The notes below the pieces were generated by a model. The model worked only from the letters and a program-made list of their open reading frames with translations, had not been told where the DNA came from and did not search any database. The position numbers and the translations under genes were made by a program. 5,355 nt of DNA from Bacillota bacterium. Lineage in GTDB: Bacteria; Bacillota; Clostridia; Acetivibrionales; DSM-2933. The number at the start of each line of letters is the position of its first letter. The first letter of the stretch is position 1. Positions 5,190-5,355 of this stretch are shown here, piece by piece. The stretch spans positions 1 through 5,355 of the forward strand of contig JAEZNF010000396.1 in assembly GCA_023441845.1 (NCBI GenBank), written 5' to 3'.

Positions 5190-5355
5190 GTGCGTAACAC
5201 TAACCTATACGGAATGCTTGTCAATGCAGGTATAAGAGGCTGTGGGGTGACGGATAGGCAGGCGAAGATCCTGACGAGGTCTGAAGGGGTGCGGGTAACA
5301 CAGGAGCGATGACACAAGGGCGAACCTGACATGTAATGGGTACATGGATGATGGG
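5190..5355 (+). mobile_element. Probable group II intron, 5' end (domain I), cut by window edge
   Basis: The sequence changes from A/T-rich to roughly half G+C near 5190 and begins GTGCG, the usual first five bases of group II introns (GUGYG). It contains GGATAGG...CGAAGA (about 5242-5267), a stretch like that seen in domain I of many bacterial group II introns, and several short hairpins: CAGG/CCTG around CGAAGAT, and CATGTA/TACATG (5330-5346) around ATGGG. A larger loop closed by CAGG (5301-5304) and CCTG (5325-5328) exposes AGGGC (5317-5321). This could pair with GCCCT (5185-5189) directly before the proposed splice site, as EBS1 does with IBS1. The reverse transcriptase/maturase gene and domains V-VI would lie to the right. 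The EBS1-like loop comes rather early (about 128 nt in), and no EBS2 partner was found, so this is a probable call only. Confidence 0.55.

Noticed and set aside
5014..5210. Minus-strand frame ending in MNFGKTKARP, reminiscent of the FtsH linker before its AAA domain
   Set aside because: Only about ten residues match, a stop follows at once, there is no credible start upstream and the rest of the frame is Cys-rich and unlike FtsH; probably chance.
1..5355. CRISPR array, tRNA or rRNA gene
   Set aside because: No regularly spaced direct repeats, cloverleaf or rRNA-like segments were found on either strand.

Overview
The window looks like accessory DNA from a low-G+C Gram-positive bacterium, probably a Clostridia-type Firmicute. 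The evidence is A/T-rich genes, strong purine-rich Shine-Dalgarno sites, and a sigma-A promoter of the TTGAAA / 17 bp / TATAAT type. No species marker is present, so this placement is an inference.

Left part (1-4142): three tightly packed plus-strand genes. The first is the C-terminal part of a C5 (cytosine-5) DNA methyltransferase, cut by the window edge. The second starts inside the last codons of the methyltransferase. It encodes a 752-residue protein with two GHKL ATPase modules: an N-terminal MutL/Hsp90/MORC-like one, and a C-terminal histidine-kinase-like one after a coiled coil. The third starts 1 nt after the second ends. It encodes a 333-residue protein with an N-terminal response-regulator receiver-like domain and a helical C-terminal domain carrying RNALAH, a match to the HEPN ribonuclease motif RNxxxH. 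I read the set as a predicted defence cassette. The methyltransferase marks self DNA, the double-ATPase protein senses or transduces a signal, and phosphorylation or contact through the receiver may switch on an RNA-cutting effector. The domain calls rest on visible motifs; the pathway is inference. No restriction endonuclease is visible, but the region upstream of the methyltransferase is outside the window.

Middle part (4143-4926): a weak A/T-rich terminator candidate, then two divergent XRE-family helix-turn-helix genes (104 aa minus, 71 aa plus) around a 176 bp control region. That region holds one perfect 16 bp palindrome, one near-perfect copy three helical turns away, and two degenerate copies in and next to the minus-strand promoter. 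This is the layout of a small lysogeny- or ICE-type regulatory switch. Whether it controls the defence cassette or only a resident mobile element cannot be decided here.

Right part (4927-5355): a G+C-rich hairpin, then about 225 bases with no gene, then from 5190 a visibly more G+C-rich sequence that looks like the 5' end of a group II intron. It starts with GTGCG, contains a GGATAGG...CGAAGA stretch, and has a hairpin loop whose AGGGC could pair with GCCCT just before the proposed splice site. It runs off the right edge.
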